Shown here piece after piece: positions 8,988 through 17,244 of a stretch of 64,000 nucleotides of DNA (the stretch's first letter is position 1; the number at the start of each line of letters is the position of its first letter). Origin of the DNA: Streptomyces sp. NRRL F-2664 (GTDB lineage: Bacteria; Actinomycetota; Actinomycetes; Streptomycetales; Streptomycetaceae); NCBI RefSeq assembly GCF_000719345.1, contig NZ_JOFX01000021.1, forward strand, positions 1-64,000. Reading direction: 5' to 3'. The translations under genes and the position numbers were made by a program. The notes under the pieces were generated by a model. That model did not search any database. It was not told the DNA's origin and saw nothing but the letters and a program-made list of their open reading frames with translations.

Positions 8988-9203
8988 GAAAACCCCCTGC
9001 TGACCGCGGGTGATCCGTTGGAATGATCACTGCCCGCCTGATGTGCGGAGAATCTTCCGCTCTGCGTCGTGTCGCTACCCAGCAACAGCGCCCCGGCCTC
9101 CTACGCGCCCCCACTCGTGCATCAGTGCGCCCCGCGTGCAGGATCGATGCTCCGCGCCCCGCCCGGTGCACGCCCGTAACCCCGGCTGACCCGGGCAGTT
9201 GTG

Positions 9204-9890
9204 ATGGGCGTGGAAGAGACCATGGGAGTCACGGAGACCGCACCCATCCCCAAGCAGCGCGGCGAGCAGCTGCTGGACCATGCCGTGCGGTATGCGGAAG
9301 AACGGCACTGGGATGTCTTCGCCGGCACCTGGTTGGAGCCCGGGGACGGCCGGGAGCTGTGCTCCTGCGGGGCCGCGGACTGCCCGGTTCCCGGCGCGCA
9401 CCCTGCGGTGAAGGACTGGGCGGCGCACGCCACCGGCAGCGCGGTGCAGGTGCGCCGGGTCTGGGGCAAGCACCCGCAGGCGTCGATCCTGATGCCGACC
9501 GGCCGCACCTTCGACGTGCTCGACGTGCCGGACTCCGCCGGCTTCCTGGCGCTGGCCCGGCTGGAGCGGATGCAGCGCACCCTCGGCCCGGTCACCCTGA
9601 CGCCCGACCACCGGATGCTGTTCTTCGTCCTGCCCGGCGCCGGCGCCAAGGTGCCCGACCTCGTGCGCAAGCTGGGCTGGTCCCCGTCCGCGCTCGACCT
9701 GACCGCCCGCGGCGAGGGCGAGTACGTGGCCGCCCCGCCCACCCGCTACGGCGGCCGGGGCGCCGTGCAGTGGGCACGGCGTCCCACGCCCGCGAACCGG
9801 TGGCTCCCGGACACGGAGGAGCTGATCGACGCGCTCGCGTACGCGTGCGGGAGCGAGGCCGCGGCGGAACGCAGGCGCCGCCAGGGATGA
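9204..9890 (+). CDS. stand-alone bifunctional primase/polymerase (prim-pol) N-terminal domain protein
   Basis: About 228 aa resembling the prim-pol domain usually fused to plasmid/phage replication helicases (PF09250 type). Visible features are a Cys/His cluster C-x-C-x4-C-x4-H (about 50-66), an FDVLDVPD segment in the place of the acidic catalytic motif, and the C-terminal signature Y-V-A-A-P-P-T. No helicase domain follows. Start uncertain: GTG 9201, ATG 9204, or ATG 9222 with weak GGAAGAG upstream. Its chromosomal setting next to a developmental-type regulator is unlike a mobile replicon, so a repair or regulatory role is possible. Confidence 0.7.
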   Translation: MGVEETMGVTETAPIPKQRGEQLLDHAVRYAEERHWDVFAGTWLEPGDGRELCSCGAADCPVPGAHPAVKDWAAHATGSAVQVRRVWGKHPQASILMPTGRTFDVLDVPDSAGFLALARLERMQRTLGPVTLTPDHRMLFFVLPGAGAKVPDLVRKLGWSPSALDLTARGEGEYVAAPPTRYGGRGAVQWARRPTPANRWLPDTEELIDALAYACGSEAAAERRRRQG

Positions 9891-9970
9891 CGGAAACTCA
9901 TGACATAAGTAACTGATGAGGCCTCTCCCCCTCCTCCTATCGTGAAGGAGGAACGACCAAGGGGGACGTG

Positions 9971-10828
9971 ATGAGAGGCAGGCGCATGCCGGACCAGGGT
10001 GATGCGACGGGTGGGACGTACGGGACGGACGGCGCGCGCACGGCGCCGTCAGCCGTGCGTGTGGAAGGGCTGTGGAAGCGGTTCGGCGAGCAGGTGGCCG
10101 TCGCCGGCATCGACCTGGAGCTGCCCGCGGGGAAGTTCATCGGCCTGGTGGGGCCGAACGGCGCCGGCAAGACGACGACCCTGTCCATGGTGACCGGCCT
10201 GCTGCGCCCCGACATGGGGCGGGTCGTCGTCGCGGGACACGACGTGTGGGCCGACCCGACCGAGGTGAAGGCACGGATCGGGGTACTGCCCGAGGGGCTG
10301 CGGCTCTTCGAGCGACTGTCGGGGCGCGAATTGCTCGGCTACATGGGGCGGTTGCGCGGGCTTCCGGGTGAGGAGACCGACAAGCGGGCGACGCAACTGC
10401 TGGACATCCTCGACCTCGCCGGTTCGCAGCACAAACTGGTCGTCGACTACTCGACCGGCATGCGGAAGAAGATCGGCCTGGCGGCGGCCCTGCTGCACAA
10501 CCCCGAAGTGCTCTTCCTGGACGAGCCGTTCGAGGGGGTCGACCCGGTGTCGGCGCAGACCATCCGGGGAGTGCTGGAACGTTACACCGCGTCCGGCGCC
10601 ACGGTCGTCTTCTCCTCCCACGTGATGGAGCTCGTCGAGTCGCTGTGCGACTGGGTGGCCGTGATGGCCGCCGGCCGGATCCGGGCCGCGGGCCCCCTGG
10701 CCGACGTACGGGGCTCGGCGCCGTCCCTGCAGGCCGCCTTCCTCGAACTGGTCGGCGCGCAGGGGCGGGGCGCGGCCGGGGACTCCCTGGACTGGCTCGG
10801 CGGCAACTCCGGGGCGGTCACGCGATGA
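9971..10828 (+). CDS. ABC transporter ATP-binding protein
   Basis: A 285-aa ATPase with Walker A GPNGAGKT (61-68), signature YSTGM (160-164), Walker B VLFLDEP (180-186) and a downstream H-loop SSHVME. Length and sequence are typical of exporter-type ATPases that pair with one large permease. ATG 9971 follows AGGGGGAC; ATG 9986 is possible. The leader contains CCTCCT/AGGAGG (9934-9952) able to pair across 7 nt. The stop codon overlaps the permease start (ATGA). Confidence 0.88.
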   Translation: MRGRRMPDQGDATGGTYGTDGARTAPSAVRVEGLWKRFGEQVAVAGIDLELPAGKFIGLVGPNGAGKTTTLSMVTGLLRPDMGRVVVAGHDVWADPTEVKARIGVLPEGLRLFERLSGRELLGYMGRLRGLPGEETDKRATQLLDILDLAGSQHKLVVDYSTGMRKKIGLAAALLHNPEVLFLDEPFEGVDPVSAQTIRGVLERYTASGATVVFSSHVMELVESLCDWVAVMAAGRIRAAGPLADVRGSAPSLQAAFLELVGAQGRGAAGDSLDWLGGNSGAVTR

Positions 10829-12504
10829 GCGCGCCCACCGCCTCCGCCTCGCCCGGTGCGGCCGGTGCGCCGGGGATCGCCGCTGCCGGACCGGCCGCCG
10901 GCGCGGCGCCGCCGGCGCTGACCCCGCTCTTCGTCCGCATCAAGCTGTCGCTGCTGCGCAACGGGCTGAAGGGCTCCTCGAAGCGCAAGGCCGCCTACTT
11001 CTCGTCGCTCGCGTTCGCGCTGGTGGTCGGCCTGTTCATGACCCTCGGCCTGAGCCTGCTGCACGGCCGTGCGCACGCCGGCACCGTGGTGGTCCTGCTC
11101 GCCGCGATCCTGGCGCTCGGCTGGGCGTTCATGCCGCTGTTCTTCCCCTCCGGGGACGAGACGCTCGACCCGAGCCGACTGGTGATGCTGCCGCTGCGAC
11201 CGCGGCCTCTCGTACGGGCCCTGCTGGCGTCCTCGCTCGTCGGCATCGGGCCGCTGTTCACCCTGTGCCTGGCGGTCGGCTCGGTGACGGCCGTGGCGCG
11301 CGGCGCCGCCGGCGCGGTGGCCGCCGTGGTGGCGGTGCCGCTGCTGCTGCTCGGCTGCGTGGTCCTCGCGCGGGCCGTCGCGACGGCCAACGTGCGCCTG
11401 CTGACCAGCCGCAAGGGCCGCGACCTCGCGGTGCTCAGCGGCCTGGTCATCGCGGTGGGCGCGCAGCTCGCCAACTTCGCCAGCCAGAGCCTCGTCCAGT
11501 CCGGCGGCCTGTCGGCGCTGGAGCCCGTCGAGGCGGTGGTGCGGTGGCTGCCGCCGGCGACCGCCGTCGCCATGGTGGACTCCGTCGGCGAGGGCGCGTA
11601 CGGGCGGGCGGCCGTCCAGCTGGCGCTGACCCTGGCGGCGTTGGCCGGCCTGCTGTGGTGGTGGGAGCGCAGTCTGACCCGGCTGATGGTGACCCCGGAC
11701 GGTTCGACCCTCGTCGCGGCTTCCGGGACCGTCACCAGGCGCGGCGGCGCCGGCGGCGGCCTCTGGTCGCTGCTGCCCGCCGGCCGGACGGGCGCCTCCG
11801 TGCAGCGGACCCTGCGCTACGCCGTGCGGGACCCGAAGACGAAGTCGGCCTGGGTGACCGCGCTGGCGATCGGCCTGATCGTGCCCGTCTTCAACGCGCT
11901 GCAGGGCACCGGGTCGGTGTACCTCGGCAGCTTCGGCGCGGGCATGCTCGGCATCCAGATGTACAACCAGTTCGGGCAGGACACCTCGGCGTTCTGGATG
12001 GTCGCGCAGACCATCTCCGGCACCCGCGACGCCTACGTGGAGCTGCGGGCCCGGGCCTTCGCGCTGGCCCTGGTCACCCTCCCGTACACGGTCCTGGTCA
12101 CCGTGGTCACCGCCGCCCTGCTGGACGACTGGCAGGGGCTGCCCGCGGGGGTGGGCGTCGCCCTCGCGCTGCTGGGTTCGATGCTGTGCACGGGGGCTCT
12201 TGCCTCGGCCCGCTTCCCGTACTCCATTCCGACGGAGGGCGCGTTCAAGAACGTCGCCCCGGGGCAGGGCGGGCTCGCGTGGGGCGGGATCGTCGCCGGG
12301 ATGCTGGCGTCGGCGCTGGTGTGCGCGCCGGTGATCGCGCTGGCGGTGTGGCTGAACACGGCCGAGTACCGGGACGTCTCCTGGATCGTGCTCCCGGTCG
12401 GCGTGGTCTGGGGCTGGCTGGCCGCCTGGGCGGGGCTGCGGCTCGCGGCGCCGACGGTGGCGCGCAAGCTGCCCGAGATCCTGTCGGCGGTGAGCAAGGG
12501 CTGA
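10825..12504 (+). CDS. ABC transporter permease
   Basis: A 559-aa integral membrane protein with about 12 hydrophobic segments and an Ala/Pro-rich 30-residue N-terminus. Translationally coupled to the ATPase gene by a 4-nt overlap; together they form a two-gene transporter, probably an exporter. No substrate-binding protein gene accompanies them. Substrate unknown. Confidence 0.85.
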   Translation: MSAPTASASPGAAGAPGIAAAGPAAGAAPPALTPLFVRIKLSLLRNGLKGSSKRKAAYFSSLAFALVVGLFMTLGLSLLHGRAHAGTVVVLLAAILALGWAFMPLFFPSGDETLDPSRLVMLPLRPRPLVRALLASSLVGIGPLFTLCLAVGSVTAVARGAAGAVAAVVAVPLLLLGCVVLARAVATANVRLLTSRKGRDLAVLSGLVIAVGAQLANFASQSLVQSGGLSALEPVEAVVRWLPPATAVAMVDSVGEGAYGRAAVQLALTLAALAGLLWWWERSLTRLMVTPDGSTLVAASGTVTRRGGAGGGLWSLLPAGRTGASVQRTLRYAVRDPKTKSAWVTALAIGLIVPVFNALQGTGSVYLGSFGAGMLGIQMYNQFGQDTSAFWMVAQTISGTRDAYVELRARAFALALVTLPYTVLVTVVTAALLDDWQGLPAGVGVALALLGSMLCTGALASARFPYSIPTEGAFKNVAPGQGGLAWGGIVAGMLASALVCAPVIALAVWLNTAEYRDVSWIVLPVGVVWGWLAAWAGLRLAAPTVARKLPEILSAVSKG

Positions 12505-12522
12505 CGCCGCCGCTGCGTGCGG

Positions 12523-12571
12523 GCGACGGGCCGGCCTCCGCTCCCTCGTGGGGCGGGGGCCGGCCCGTCGC
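12523..12571. terminator. hairpin between convergent ABC permease and hydrolase genes
   Basis: A perfect 14-bp stem (12523-12536 with 12558-12571) around a 21-nt loop. No T-run, as is common in streptomycetes. Able to serve both strands. Confidence 0.65.
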
Positions 12572-12630
12572 GCGCTCGCTCGGCGCCCGCCGGTCGACTC
12601 CGGCGCCCGGCACGGCCGTTGCGGAGGCCG

Positions 12631-13506
12631 TCAGGGCGCGGGGGCGTGGATGTCGTCCAGGAACGGCTCCAGGACGGCGCGCCAGGCCGCGGGCTGGTCG
12701 TAGTGGAGGTAGTGGCCGGCGTCGGGGATCTCCGCATAGCGGCCGGCGGGCAGGACGCGGACCATCTCCTGGGCCTCGGCCCGGCCCAGCTCGCCGTCGA
12801 GACCGCGGACCACCAGGGTCGGGCAGCGGACCTGTGTCAGCTCGTCCCAGTGGGCGTCGTGGACCCAGGTCTCACGGACCGTCAGCATCTGGCGGCGGGA
12901 GAAGAGGGGCCGCCAGCCGTCCGAGGACTCGTGCATGACCTCGGCGAAGAAGGCACCGCGGCCGGGATCCGGGCGCTCCACGCGGGGGTCGTCCTCGCCG
13001 AACCAGCGGCGGGCGGCGTCCTGGGTGGGGAAGGGCAGGGGCCAGAGGTGGAACCAGTCCTCCCAGTCGCGCTGGGAGGCCGCGCCGAGGGCGGAGGCGC
13101 GCATGTCGCAGATGACGAGGGCCGCGACGAGGTCGGGGCGGCGGGCGGCGAGCTGCCAGGCGGTGAGGGCGCCCATGGAGTGCCCGATCAGGGTGACGGG
13201 GGCGAGGCCGAGCTGCTCGACGGCGGCTTCCGCGTCGGCCACGAAGGCCTCGCGGCCGAGGGCGGTGTGGGGGGCGGCGCCGGCGGAAGGGCGGTCGCTG
13301 TGGCCGTGGCCTCGCTGGTCGAGGGCCACGACGCGGCGGCGTTCGCCGAGCCAGTGGGCGGTGCCGGCCCAGTGGGAGGCGCGGCCCATCAGGCCGTGGA
13401 GTAACAGCACTCCGGGTCGGGGGTCTGCTCCGGCGGCCGGTTCCCGGAACTGCCAGGCGGCCAGTCGGACCCCTCCGGCCCCTGTCACATCGATGCGCTG
13501 TACCAC
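12631..13506 (-). CDS. alpha/beta-fold hydrolase
   Basis: A 291-aa cytosolic alpha/beta hydrolase with oxyanion region LLLHGLMG, nucleophile elbow GHSMG (Ser110) and a C-terminal DAGHYLHYD His region. Start set at GTG 13506, with GAAGGGGG upstream; a longer GTG start at 13575 would place an SOS-like palindrome inside the gene. Codon 35 is TTA (13402-13404), the only TTA noticed in a called gene of this window, so its translation may depend on the bldA tRNA. Substrate unknown; divergent neighbours suggest it is monocistronic. Confidence 0.8.
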   Translation of the reverse strand: MVQRIDVTGAGGVRLAAWQFREPAAGADPRPGVLLLHGLMGRASHWAGTAHWLGERRRVVALDQRGHGHSDRPSAGAAPHTALGREAFVADAEAAVEQLGLAPVTLIGHSMGALTAWQLAARRPDLVAALVICDMRASALGAASQRDWEDWFHLWPLPFPTQDAARRWFGEDDPRVERPDPGRGAFFAEVMHESSDGWRPLFSRRQMLTVRETWVHDAHWDELTQVRCPTLVVRGLDGELGRAEAQEMVRVLPAGRYAEIPDAGHYLHYDQPAAWRAVLEPFLDDIHAPAP

Positions 13507-13540
13507 CGCAGATGCACCCCCTTCGCTCCCCGCCAGACTA

Positions 13541-13556
13541 TCGAACCCCCATTCGA
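13541..13556 (-). promoter_or_regulatory. SOS-box-like palindrome upstream of the alpha/beta hydrolase
   Basis: TCGAACCCCCATTCGA fits the actinobacterial LexA site TCGAAC-N4-GTTCGA with one mismatch and lies about 35 nt upstream of the chosen start. The remainder of 13507-13866 holds the terminator below and no gene. Confidence 0.45.
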
Positions 13557-13721
13557 AAACGGGGTTCCCGCCCACAACACCGCTCTTTCGAGTGACCTTG
13601 CTCAAGGATTGACCGCCGCTGCCGATGGAGATCCTTTCAACAGGGAGGCGGACCGCTCGGGGAAGACGGTCCGAGGGGACGACCTTGAGAGCTCGGGGCT
13701 CCAGGTCACACAGGGGAGGAC

Positions 13722-13751
13722 CGGTCCCGGCGCCGCAAGGCGCCGGGACCG
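13722..13751 (-). terminator. hairpin downstream of dmdR1
   Basis: A perfect 13-bp stem (13722-13734 with 13739-13751) closed by a GCAA loop, 116 nt after the dmdR1 stop codon. Confidence 0.6.
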
Positions 13752-13866
13752 CCCACATCAGGGCCTACGGGCGGTCCGATCCGCTCGTACAGCTCCGCCC
13801 GATCGGATCCGCCCGATCAGATCACGTCCGTCACGGCCGGGACCCTGCGGACTGCGACCATCCGGC

Positions 13867-14559
13867 TCAGCGCTTCGCCACGAACACGTGCGAGGCGATC
13901 TCGACCTCCAGCTCGGCGGCCTCACCACCGCTGCCGACGAGCACACCTCCCGGGGACTCGGTCACGCTGACCACCGAGCCGGGCTGCACACCCGCCCTCC
14001 GCAGCGTGTACATCAGCTGGGCGTCGGTCTGGATCGGCTCACCGATCCGCCGCACGACCACCGTCTTGCCCTCGGTACCCGGGTCCAGCTCGGACAGGCT
14101 GATCATCCCGTCCTCCAGGAACGGCTCGGCCTCGGCCTTCTCGCCCAGCTCCTCCAGCCCCGGAATGGGGTTCCCGTACGGCGACTCCGTCGGGTGGCGC
14201 AGCAGCTCCAGCACCCGCCGCTCCACCGCCTCGCTCATCACGTGCTCCCACCGGCAGGCCTCGGCGTGGACCTGCTCCCACTCCAGCCCGATGACGTCCA
14301 CGAGCAGGCACTCGGCGAGGCGGTGCTTGCGCATCACGCGGGTCGCCAGCCGCCTGCCCTCGTCCGTCAGCTCCAGGTGGCGGTCCGTCGCGACGGCCAC
14401 CAGGCCGTCGCGCTCCATGCGCGCCACCGTCTGGCTCACCGTCGGCCCGCTCTGGTCCAGCCTCTCGGCGATCCGGGCGCGCATGGGGACCACGCCTTCC
14501 TCTTCCAGCTCGAGGATGGTGCGGAGATACATCTCCGTGGTATCGATCAGTCCGGACAT
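13867..14559 (-). CDS. dmdR1: iron-dependent DtxR-family repressor DmdR1
   Basis: A 230-aa Fe2+-activated repressor of siderophore and iron genes. The N-terminal winged helix (1-70) is followed by a dimerisation/metal domain with all DtxR ligands at the canonical numbers: M10, C102, E105, H106 (primary site) and H79, E83, H98 (ancillary site). A C-terminal SH3-like FeoA domain spans about 150-225. The ATG follows GAGGGGC. Length and its place divergent from nagS match S. coelicolor DmdR1. In that species an antisense gene, adm, overlaps dmdR1; long open frames exist here on the opposite strand too. Confidence 0.92.
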   Translation of the reverse strand: MSGLIDTTEMYLRTILELEEEGVVPMRARIAERLDQSGPTVSQTVARMERDGLVAVATDRHLELTDEGRRLATRVMRKHRLAECLLVDVIGLEWEQVHAEACRWEHVMSEAVERRVLELLRHPTESPYGNPIPGLEELGEKAEAEPFLEDGMISLSELDPGTEGKTVVVRRIGEPIQTDAQLMYTLRRAGVQPGSVVSVTESPGGVLVGSGGEAAELEVEIASHVFVAKR

Positions 14560-14702
14560 TCGTGCCCCTCGGATTGCGTGCGCTGGCCCTGTCCCCAATT
14601 CTGACGCATCGGGCGGACAACCGTCCCGTGCCGACGGCAAGAGCAGTCCGGTACGTACCCCGCGGGCATCGGCCCGCCCCGGCGGCGGGATTGACGGCCG
14701 TA

Positions 14703-14733
14703 TTGACACGCCCTTGGTCCAGACCGCACGGTG
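14703..14733 (+). promoter_or_regulatory. nagS promoter region with DasR-like site
   Basis: A perfect -35 TTGACA (14703-14708) is followed after 19 nt by a weak CACGGT (14728-14733). Between them sits GGTCCAGACC (14716-14725), which differs from the core of the DasR responsive element (GGTCTAGACC) at one base. Position between -35 and -10 would fit repression. Confidence 0.45.
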
Positions 14734-14779
14734 AGCGGCGGACACGGACGCACCCCACCTCTGGAAGGGCCTTCGGCGC

Positions 14780-15535
14780 ATGAGCGAGAGCAAGCTGGCC
14801 GGTCAGTTCTTCGACGCCGCCATCGGCCTGCTGGAGCGGGTACGGGACGAGGAGGCCGTGGGCATCGCCGAGGCCGGCACCCTCGTCGCGGACGCCGTCG
14901 CCGCCGGCAACCGCCTCTTCGCCTTCGGCGCCGGGCACTCCTCCCTGCCCGCCCAGGACGTCGTCTACCGGGCCGGGGGCCTGGCCCTGATGAACTTCCT
15001 CGCCGTACCGGGCACGGCCGGCGTCGACGTCATGCCCGCCACCCTCGGCAGCGCCCTGGAACGCGTCGACGGCCTCGCAGGCGCCGTCCTCGACAGCAGC
15101 CCGGCCTCCGACGGCGACGTCCTCGTGATCATCTCCCTCTCCGGGCGCAACGCCCTCCCGGTCGAGATGGCCATGAACGCGCGCGCCCTGGGCCTCAAGG
15201 TCATCGGCGTCACCTCCGTCGCCTACGCCACCGGCACCAGGTCACGGCACGTCTCCGGCACCTTCCTCAAGGACCACTGCGACGTCGTCCTCGACAGCAA
15301 GATCGCCGTCGGGGACGCCGAGCTGACCCTCGACGGCATCGACGCGCCCTTCGCCCCCGCCTCCACCGTCGTCACCAGCGCGATCATGCAGGCCGTCATG
15401 GCCACCGCCGCCGGGGAACTCGCCGCCCGCGGCCTGGAACCCCCACTGCTGCGCTCCGGCAACGTCGACGGCGGCCACGAGTGGAACGGCCGCGTGATGC
15501 AGGAGTACGGCGATCGGATCTTCTTCCGTCACTGA
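14780..15535 (+). CDS. nagS: SIS-domain aminosugar-phosphate enzyme (NagS-like)
   Basis: A 251-aa SIS-fold protein with sugar-phosphate binding loops FGAGHSS (49-55) and SLSGRN, length and context like S. coelicolor SCO4393. That protein was reported as NagS, acting on N-acetylglucosamine-6-phosphate and responsible for aminosugar toxicity (recalled from literature). The ATG is preceded by GGAAGGG. It is divergent from dmdR1 and monocistronic. A DasR-like operator in its promoter fits a GlcNAc role. Confidence 0.78.
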   Translation: MSESKLAGQFFDAAIGLLERVRDEEAVGIAEAGTLVADAVAAGNRLFAFGAGHSSLPAQDVVYRAGGLALMNFLAVPGTAGVDVMPATLGSALERVDGLAGAVLDSSPASDGDVLVIISLSGRNALPVEMAMNARALGLKVIGVTSVAYATGTRSRHVSGTFLKDHCDVVLDSKIAVGDAELTLDGIDAPFAPASTVVTSAIMQAVMATAAGELAARGLEPPLLRSGNVDGGHEWNGRVMQEYGDRIFFRH

Positions 15536-15690
15536 GGCCGCCGGGGCTGCTGAGGACTTCCCGGGCCGCTCGGGCCACTGGGGCCGCTCGGGCCGCTCGG
15601 GCCGATGAGCCCCCTGCGGCCACGGAGGCCCCTGCGGCCGAACCGGCCGCTGCGGTCACCGGGCCCTGCGGCCACTCCAGGCCGCCGGGG

Positions 15691-17037
15691 TCACTGCGGC
15701 GCCCCGGCAGTGCTCCCGTCCGCTCCCCCGGCCCCGGCCACCGCCGCCAGGTCCAGGTCCGCGGCCACCCGCGCCGCCACCTCCTCCGCGTACGCGGCGT
15801 CCGCACGCTCGAACGCCGCCCGCGAGGGCCCGCGCAGGAAGGTGAGCGCCCCCAGGGTCCGCCCCCGGCTGCGCAGCACCGTGCACAGCACGTGCGCCGC
15901 CCCCTCCGGCCACTGCCGCGCCCGCGCCCACTCCGCGTCCGCCTCACCGCGCGGGGCGCTCGTGCGCACCGACCCGATCCGGTCCAGCGCCTGCAGCGCG
16001 GGGTGCCCGGCCGCGTACCGAACGGGAATCGAACCGGGCCCCGGCAGCGCGGGCGGTGACATCGCGCACCGCACGAGCCGGCGCCGCCCGGAGCCGGCCG
16101 CCGGGGCCAGTACGTCCAGCAGGGCGTGCTCGGCGAAGCCGGCGAGCGCGAAGTCCAGCCGGACGGCGGCGGCCTCCGCGGGGTCCTCGCACTCGGCGGC
16201 GGCCCGCCCCGCGCGGTGCAGCTGGTGCGAACGGAACCGGGACTGCGCGGTGTCGAGCTGTTCCTGCCGGGCCTCGGTGACGTCCTGGATCAGCCAGCCC
16301 ACGCCCAGCGGCACCGGTTCCTCCGCGAGCGGCGAGGCCAGCCGCAGGAATCCGCAGCGCCAGCACCGGCGCCGCACGCCCTCCGCCGTGCGCACCGCCA
16401 CCCACATCTCCACGGGCGCCGGCGGCGCCCCCTCCGCGAGCACGTGCTGCAGCGCCCCCTCCAGCTCCTCCACCCCCTGCGCCAGGAGCTCCCCGAGGGG
16501 CCTGCCGAGCAGTGCGGTGCGGCCGGTGCCGAAGGCCCGCGCGGCGTGCGCGTTGACGACGGCGGGCCGCAGGTCGACGTCGACGAGGACGACGCCCCAG
16601 GAGGCGTCCTCCATCAGGGCCTCGCTCAGCGCGATGGACCGCTCCAGGTCGATCTGCGCGTGCACCTCGCTGAACGCGCAGTACACCCCCGCGGGCGATC
16701 CGTCGGCGCCCGGCACCCCGGCGGACTGCGTCCGTACGAGGACACGCCCGCCGTCCTTGGTGAGCAGAGCGAACTCGTGGACCTGCCGTCCGGGCACGTG
16801 CTGGGCGGACATGAGCCGGTCCTGCACGTGCTGCGCGTCGGCGGCCCGCACCGCCCACCCCTCGAACCCCTTGCGCCCCACCGCCTCCGCCGCGGACCAG
16901 CCCAGGATCCGCTCGGCCTCACGGTTCCAGTGGGTGATCACGCCGTCGGAGTCGAAGGCGCACAGCGCGGCGTCCATCCCGTCGAGCAGCGCGGCCAGCA
17001 GATCGTCGGTGGTCTCGTTACGTCCGGAAGCACTCAC
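15691..17037 (-). CDS. PAS-PAS-GAF sensory protein without recognisable output domain
   Basis: A 448-aa soluble protein: PAS 1 (about 12-130, with FDSDGVITHWNREAERILGW), PAS 2 (about 148-265) and a GAF-like region (about 285-440). Similar arrays in streptomycetes usually end in a PP2C/SpoIIE phosphatase or kinase, but here the protein ends after GAF. It may act through protein contacts or be a truncated relative. The 155 nt between it and nagS are low-complexity repeats of GGCCGCTCGG. Confidence 0.75.
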   Translation of the reverse strand: MSASGRNETTDDLLAALLDGMDAALCAFDSDGVITHWNREAERILGWSAAEAVGRKGFEGWAVRAADAQHVQDRLMSAQHVPGRQVHEFALLTKDGGRVLVRTQSAGVPGADGSPAGVYCAFSEVHAQIDLERSIALSEALMEDASWGVVLVDVDLRPAVVNAHAARAFGTGRTALLGRPLGELLAQGVEELEGALQHVLAEGAPPAPVEMWVAVRTAEGVRRRCWRCGFLRLASPLAEEPVPLGVGWLIQDVTEARQEQLDTAQSRFRSHQLHRAGRAAAECEDPAEAAAVRLDFALAGFAEHALLDVLAPAAGSGRRRLVRCAMSPPALPGPGSIPVRYAAGHPALQALDRIGSVRTSAPRGEADAEWARARQWPEGAAHVLCTVLRSRGRTLGALTFLRGPSRAAFERADAAYAEEVAARVAADLDLAAVAGAGGADGSTAGAPQ

Positions 17038-17209
17038 CTGGAACCCCCAGCAGGTGTTCGCGTATGCGGCACGTCAGATCATTGAACTCGAACGTGACCC
17101 ACACCACACCGCTTTCGCGGGATTGGGCACCCGAAATCCGGTCAGGAAGGACCGGTCGGCAGGACGGACCGGCGGTCTGCCCGCTCGCGGGATCCAGAAA
17201 ATAAAACGC

Positions 17210-17238
17210 TTGTGGCCGTCCTCGTGCCTGCCTAGGCT
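17210..17238 (+). promoter_or_regulatory. strong promoter with no annotated downstream gene
   Basis: TTGTGG (17210-17215), 17-nt spacer, TAGGCT (17233-17238): a good match to streptomycete housekeeping promoters. It fires toward pdxH antisense and only a 12-codon frame and a hairpin follow. Confidence 0.55.
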
Positions 17239-17244
17239 TTGATG

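Noticed and set aside
15605..17242. A 545-codon frame antisense to the PAS/GAF gene
   Set aside because: Ser/Arg/Ala-rich shadow translation without conserved motifs.
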